Positions 60,431-64,000 of a stretch of 64,000 bases of DNA are shown one piece after another; within the stretch, counting starts at the first letter, position 1; every line of letters begins with the position of its first letter. The stretch covers positions 790,676 to 854,675 of the forward strand of contig NZ_BDQK01000001.1 in NCBI RefSeq assembly GCF_003864295.1. The letters are read 5' to 3'. The notes below the pieces were generated by a model. That model had not been told where the DNA came from. It did no database searches and worked only from the letters and a program-made list of their open reading frames with translations. This DNA is from Aphanothece sacrum FPU1 (GTDB lineage: Bacteria > Cyanobacteriota > Cyanobacteriia > Cyanobacteriales > Microcystaceae). A program made the position numbers and the translations under genes.

Positions 60431-62254
60431 ATGAAAATTGGAAACAACGGAATTCCTTGGGGAATTATCTTTGCTGGAATGTTATTTTCCCTATATTTAG
60501 TCTGGCAAATTCCCAATGGAGTCTATTTTAGTGGTGATGGTGGACTAAAGGCTTTATTAGCTCAGCAATTGAGTGCTGGAGTGTTTCATTTTGACCTTGT
60601 AAAACCTTCAGAAATCTGGATACAAAAGCTTTGGTCTGAAGGATTATATGCTTATCAGGAACCATTTGTCTATTATTTAAACAACCGATATTTTATTACA
60701 TTTCCCTTTCCTTTTTCTTTAGTTACTGCTCCTTTTTATGCCTTATTTGGTTATCGTGGGTTGTATATTGTTCCCTTGGTTGCAACTTGGGTTATTTGGG
60801 GTACTTTTTATGGGATGTGTCAACGTTTTAAGTTAAATCTTTTTAATACTTCACTGGCTTTATTTATTCTCATATTTGCTTCTAATTTAACCTTATATAG
60901 TGCTATGTATTGGGAGCATACTCTAGCAGTTGCTCTTTGTTTTGCAGGAATGGCAATTTTATTTAGTCCTACAGAAACAGGAAATTTATCAAGCAAAAAT
61001 GTAATTTTAAGTGGCTGTTTAATTGGGTTTTCAGCTTGGGTACGTTCCGAATTTTTTGCTATGGTAGCAACTCTGACTTTTTTGGGATGTTTATTAACCA
61101 TATTAAATCATAATTACTTTCAAAATATTAGAGAAAAAATTAAATTAAATCAGTCTTATTTCTCAGTTCAAAAATTAATATTTTTTTTAATTTCCCTCTT
61201 TACTACCGTTGGGTTATTTTTTCTGTCTAATCAACTAATATATGGTCATTTTTTAGGAATTCATGCTCTACAAATAGTTGAAGGTTTTACCTTGGCTAGA
61301 CGGCTAAAAGAGGCTTGGGAGAGTCTTCAAGAAATTAGTCTAACCTTTTTTGAATATTTTCCTATTGCCATTTTTCCCCTGTTATATATATTTCTTAATT
61401 TACTTAAAAAAGCCACTAATAAAGTTGGTGTTGGTTTGGTAATTATTGGCTTACTTTTCTTGATTTCTCTCCAAGGAGTGACTCTGGTTCTAAACTGGAA
61501 AACAAACGACTTAAGCGCAATTAAAAATTGGGTGAAACAGTGGGGTATTTTATTATTTATATGTGCCAGTTGGCTATATTTATTAAGAAAAGTGGATGTT
61601 AAAGTAACTCCTAGAATGATCTTAATTTATGGCATTTGTATATTGTTTACGGTAGGTGTTGCCTTATTAGTAGATTCTGGTTCAGATGAGATTGCAGTAG
61701 GTGGCAAACAGTGGGGGCAAAGATATTTGTTAATTCTGCTTCCTTTCGTCTCTTTAATGGGAGTACAACAATTAAATGTTATCAAAGAAAATTCCCCATC
61801 TATCCCTCATAATATTAGTTTATTTTTCGTAGGTATTCTGTTAATAATAAGTTGTCACAAGAATCTTTATGAAGGTACTGTATTTTTTCAAAAAGCTCAT
61901 GAAGGTGTTGCACCTGCCATTGAAGCATTGCAAAAAAATTCTAATCGTATCATTGTAGTCTCTCATCAATATGCTGCACAAGTGTTAGAGTCTCCTTTAA
62001 GGAAAAATAAAATTTTCTTCCGCATAGAAAACAGTCAAAATTTAGTTAAACTAGGTAATGCTTTAGTGGAAAATAATCAATCTAGTTTTATCTATGTTTG
62101 CTATCCCCATCGTGAATGTAAACTTCCTCAAGAAAGTCCCGAAAATTGGAAATTTGCCGTTGAGGGTCAAAATTTTCAGATAAAAATGTTAAGTTTGGGT
62201 AAGATAGGTAAATATCCCATGTATGAAGTAGCAATCAAACCAATTAGAATATAG
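60431..62254 (+). CDS. Multi-membrane glycosyltransferase-like protein
   Basis: An integral membrane protein of about 607 residues with a dozen helices. The frame opens with GTG at 60392, but ATG 60431 (MKIGNNGIPWGIIFAGMLFSL) begins just before the first helix and is preferred. After the first helix comes a periplasmic loop with GVYFSGDGGLKALLAQQL, where the acidic pair D-G-D resembles the catalytic site of PMT/ArnT-type GT-C enzymes. YNNRYFITFPFPFSLVTAPFYALFG-like and NLTLYSAMYWEHTLAVALCFAGM are also family-like. The sugar donor is probably polyprenyl-linked; that is an inference. Confidence 0.65.
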   Translation: MKIGNNGIPWGIIFAGMLFSLYLVWQIPNGVYFSGDGGLKALLAQQLSAGVFHFDLVKPSEIWIQKLWSEGLYAYQEPFVYYLNNRYFITFPFPFSLVTAPFYALFGYRGLYIVPLVATWVIWGTFYGMCQRFKLNLFNTSLALFILIFASNLTLYSAMYWEHTLAVALCFAGMAILFSPTETGNLSSKNVILSGCLIGFSAWVRSEFFAMVATLTFLGCLLTILNHNYFQNIREKIKLNQSYFSVQKLIFFLISLFTTVGLFFLSNQLIYGHFLGIHALQIVEGFTLARRLKEAWESLQEISLTFFEYFPIAIFPLLYIFLNLLKKATNKVGVGLVIIGLLFLISLQGVTLVLNWKTNDLSAIKNWVKQWGILLFICASWLYLLRKVDVKVTPRMILIYGICILFTVGVALLVDSGSDEIAVGGKQWGQRYLLILLPFVSLMGVQQLNVIKENSPSIPHNISLFFVGILLIISCHKNLYEGTVFFQKAHEGVAPAIEALQKNSNRIIVVSHQYAAQVLESPLRKNKIFFRIENSQNLVKLGNALVENNQSSFIYVCYPHRECKLPQESPENWKFAVEGQNFQIKMLSLGKIGKYPMYEVAIKPIRI

Positions 62255-62273
62255 TAATAGTATTTAGACAAAA

Positions 62274-62732
62274 ATGACCCAACCAACTGAACTTTCCACA
62301 ATAATTCAAGAAATTGTCTATAATGGCGAGACACTAGCTATTATCATTCCCTCTGAATTTGATGAACCTGGTATTCATTTCTTTACTCCCGATAGTTTCT
62401 CTCAACAACTGGCCTATATGAAGCATCCGACGGGTAAATCTATTATGCCCCACGTTCATAATCAGGTGCGTCGGGAAGTATTTTACACTCAGGAAGTTCT
62501 CGTACTAAAAAAAGGCAAGCTGCGGGTCGATTTTTTTAACGATAATCAAGAATATTTAGAAAGTCGTATCCTCAAAGCTGGAGATGTGATTCTTTTAATT
62601 AAAGGAGGACATGGTTTTGAAGTATTAGAAGCGGTAGAAATGATTGAAGTTAAACAAGGGCCCTATGTTGGGGATGGAGACAAAACCCGTTTTCCCAGTA
62701 TAGATAATAACCAGATAAAAATTACAGAGTGA
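62274..62732 (+). CDS. Cupin-fold protein of a glycan cluster
   Basis: A 152-residue cupin. HVHNQVRREVFYTQEVLVLKKGKLRVDFF contains the metal-site-like H-x-H and later VILLIKGGHGFEVLEAVEMIEVKQGPYVG gives the second motif. Such cupins occur next to sugar aminotransferase genes and may be sugar-nucleotide isomerases or binding proteins. It starts 20 bp after the glycosyltransferase gene and ends 11 bp before the aminotransferase, so it is in an operon. Confidence 0.75.
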   Translation: MTQPTELSTIIQEIVYNGETLAIIIPSEFDEPGIHFFTPDSFSQQLAYMKHPTGKSIMPHVHNQVRREVFYTQEVLVLKKGKLRVDFFNDNQEYLESRILKAGDVILLIKGGHGFEVLEAVEMIEVKQGPYVGDGDKTRFPSIDNNQIKITE

Positions 62733-62742
62733 GTTAATTGTA

Positions 62743-63858
62743 ATGGAGTTTATACCCGTTAATCAGCCCCTACTTAATGGTAAGGAAAAACAATATCTTA
62801 ACGAATGTATTGACACTGGTTGGATTTCCTCAGAAGGCCCTTTTGTCAAGAAGTTTGAAGAAGATTTTGCCGCACGAATGGGGCGAAAATATGGCATTGC
62901 TGTTTCTAATGGTTCTGTAGCTATTGATGCGGCCATTGTTGCTTTGGGTATTGGCCCTGGGGATGAGGTTATTCTGCCAACTTTTACTATTATCTCCTGT
63001 GGTGCAGCTATAGTACGAGCAGGGGCTATTCCCGTCGTCGTAGACTCCCACCCTCAAACCTGGAATATGGATATTAGTAAGCTTGAGGCTAAGATTACCC
63101 CCAAAACTAAAGCTATTATGGTAGTTCATATCTACGGATTACCTGTAGATATGGTTCCATTATTAGAACTAGCCCACAAGTACGGTTTAAAGATAATTGA
63201 AGATGCGGCCGAAATGCACGGCCAAACCTATCAAGGGCAACCCTGCGGTAGTTTTGGAGAAATTAGCACCTTTAGCTTCTATCCTAACAAACACCTGACT
63301 ACTGGGGAAGGAGGGATGATTCTAACCGACGATGAGACTTTGGCCGAACGCTGTCGTTCTTTACGGAATTTATGCTTTCAACCTCAGCAACGTTTCATTC
63401 ATGAGGAGTTAGGTTGGAATCTACGTTTTACTAACCTTCAAGCGGCAGTAGGACTAGCTCAACTGGAACGGTTAGATGAATTTGTGATTCGTAAACGTCG
63501 CATGGGAAAATATTATACTGAACTATTGGCTGATATTGCTGACTTAGAACTGCCAATTCCTCAAACTGAGTACGCTGATAATATTTATTGGGTATATGGG
63601 ATAGTATTAAAAGATAATGTACCGTTTGATGCGGCTGAAGCGATGAAGAAGTTGCGCGACTATAATATTGGAACTCGTCCCTTCTTTTGGTGTATGCACG
63701 AACAACCTGTTTTTCATAAAATGAGATTATTGCTCAATGAGTCTTGTCCGGTAGCAGAAAGGTTAGCCCGTCGGGGATTCTATGTACCCAGTGGATTAGG
63801 GTTAACAGATGAGCAAATAGAACGAGTTGCACAAGTTCTCAAGGAAATTTTTAAGTAG
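62743..63858 (+). CDS. DegT/DnrJ/EryC1-family sugar aminotransferase
   Basis: A 371-residue PLP enzyme. The start MEFIPVNQPLLNGKEKQYLNECIDTGWISSEGPFVKKFE, the PLP-binding lysine in FSFYPNKHLTTGEGGMIL and the WNLRFTNLQAAVGLAQLERLDEFV segment are typical of NDP-sugar C4 aminotransferases such as GDP-perosamine synthase. It likely makes an amino sugar for surface glycan. The upstream membrane glycosyltransferase and cupin support this. The exact sugar is not determined. Confidence 0.9.
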   Translation: MEFIPVNQPLLNGKEKQYLNECIDTGWISSEGPFVKKFEEDFAARMGRKYGIAVSNGSVAIDAAIVALGIGPGDEVILPTFTIISCGAAIVRAGAIPVVVDSHPQTWNMDISKLEAKITPKTKAIMVVHIYGLPVDMVPLLELAHKYGLKIIEDAAEMHGQTYQGQPCGSFGEISTFSFYPNKHLTTGEGGMILTDDETLAERCRSLRNLCFQPQQRFIHEELGWNLRFTNLQAAVGLAQLERLDEFVIRKRRMGKYYTELLADIADLELPIPQTEYADNIYWVYGIVLKDNVPFDAAEAMKKLRDYNIGTRPFFWCMHEQPVFHKMRLLLNESCPVAERLARRGFYVPSGLGLTDEQIERVAQVLKEIFK

Positions 63859-64000
63859 GGTGGATTAGACGCGACCATGATTTTGAGGGAAAACTAATAA
63901 ATTTTAGGGCGCGTCGTAACCCACCATTTCCACAAAATCTTGTGTTTATTAGGATTTGGGTTTGTTAGGTTTCGTTCCTCAAACGCCACTTCCTCTACTT
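63859..64000. repeat. Repeat-rich end of window
   Basis: GGTGGATTAGACGCGAC is faced by GCGCGTCGTAACCCACC, an inverted pair across about 70 bp. TTTGGGTTTGTTAGGTTTCG at the very end resembles the block near 60284-60300. No gene begins before the edge. Confidence 0.45.

Overview
The window is a piece of a cyanobacterial chromosome. It carries a form IB RuBisCO operon in the order rbcL-rbcX-rbcS, tocopherol cyclase, the ferredoxin-thioredoxin reductase variable chain, many HIP1 (GCGATCGC) sites, and families found mainly in cyanobacteria (DUF2499, DUF3593, DUF2949, DUF2887, Uma2). The AT-rich composition, the gene content and the dense intergenic palindromes and MITE-like repeats suggest a unicellular strain of the Crocosphaera / Cyanothece / Rippkaea type. 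That placement is inference. No rRNA, tRNA, CRISPR array, prophage or replication origin was seen.

Layout. 1-3078: edge-truncated Uma2 gene, tocopherol cyclase, trpD. 3141-5711: three tandem, almost identical DUF2887 (PD-(D/E)XK, Rpn-like) genes that differ mainly in a 12-bp repeat. 5748-8474: an ammonium transporter whose 5' end is cut by a complete IS4-family element. 8570-10440: a small unknown gene, an HTH/NB-ARC STAND ATPase and a repeat array. 10457-12730: RuBisCO operon, with a decayed nucleotidyltransferase remnant upstream. 13285-18561: larE, a GAF histidine kinase, an ABC-2 permease, a MOSC protein, a PepSY-TM protein and leuD. 18668-25167: a pentapeptide protein, two paralogous Npun_R2821-type glycosyltransferase-like genes, an epoxide-hydrolase-like enzyme, nagB, ftrV and a fructokinase. 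25710-27435: a solitary HsdR-N nuclease and a RelE/ParE toxin-antitoxin pair. 27616-31882: a Gld-like ABC system. 32189-36059: a Pho box followed by pstS-pstC-pstA-pstB.

36172-45702 is accessory sequence (DUF29, a HigB/HigA-like pair between direct repeats, a solitary prepilin-like protein, Uma2, an MntA/HepT pair) around a core metabolic pair. That pair is succinate-semialdehyde dehydrogenase followed by a ThDP enzyme of the 2-oxoglutarate decarboxylase type, the two enzymes that close the cyanobacterial TCA cycle. 45838-57065: FkbM methyltransferase, larC split in two frames at an A9 run, YciO, rfbC, an orphan response regulator, small conserved cyanobacterial genes, a DUF4160-DUF2442-ggt cluster, accA, an SDR and folE. 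57432-63858: an HTTM-DCC fusion with an SGNH-like partner, then a surface-glycan set (multi-membrane glycosyltransferase-like protein, cupin, DegT aminotransferase).

Most worth a second look: the larC slippery site; the triplicated DUF2887 genes; the IS inside amt; the toxin-antitoxin unit between direct repeats with a related unoccupied locus nearby; the non-ATG hepT; the HTTM-DCC/SGNH pair; and a palindrome family with a compensated variant inside the pst operon.
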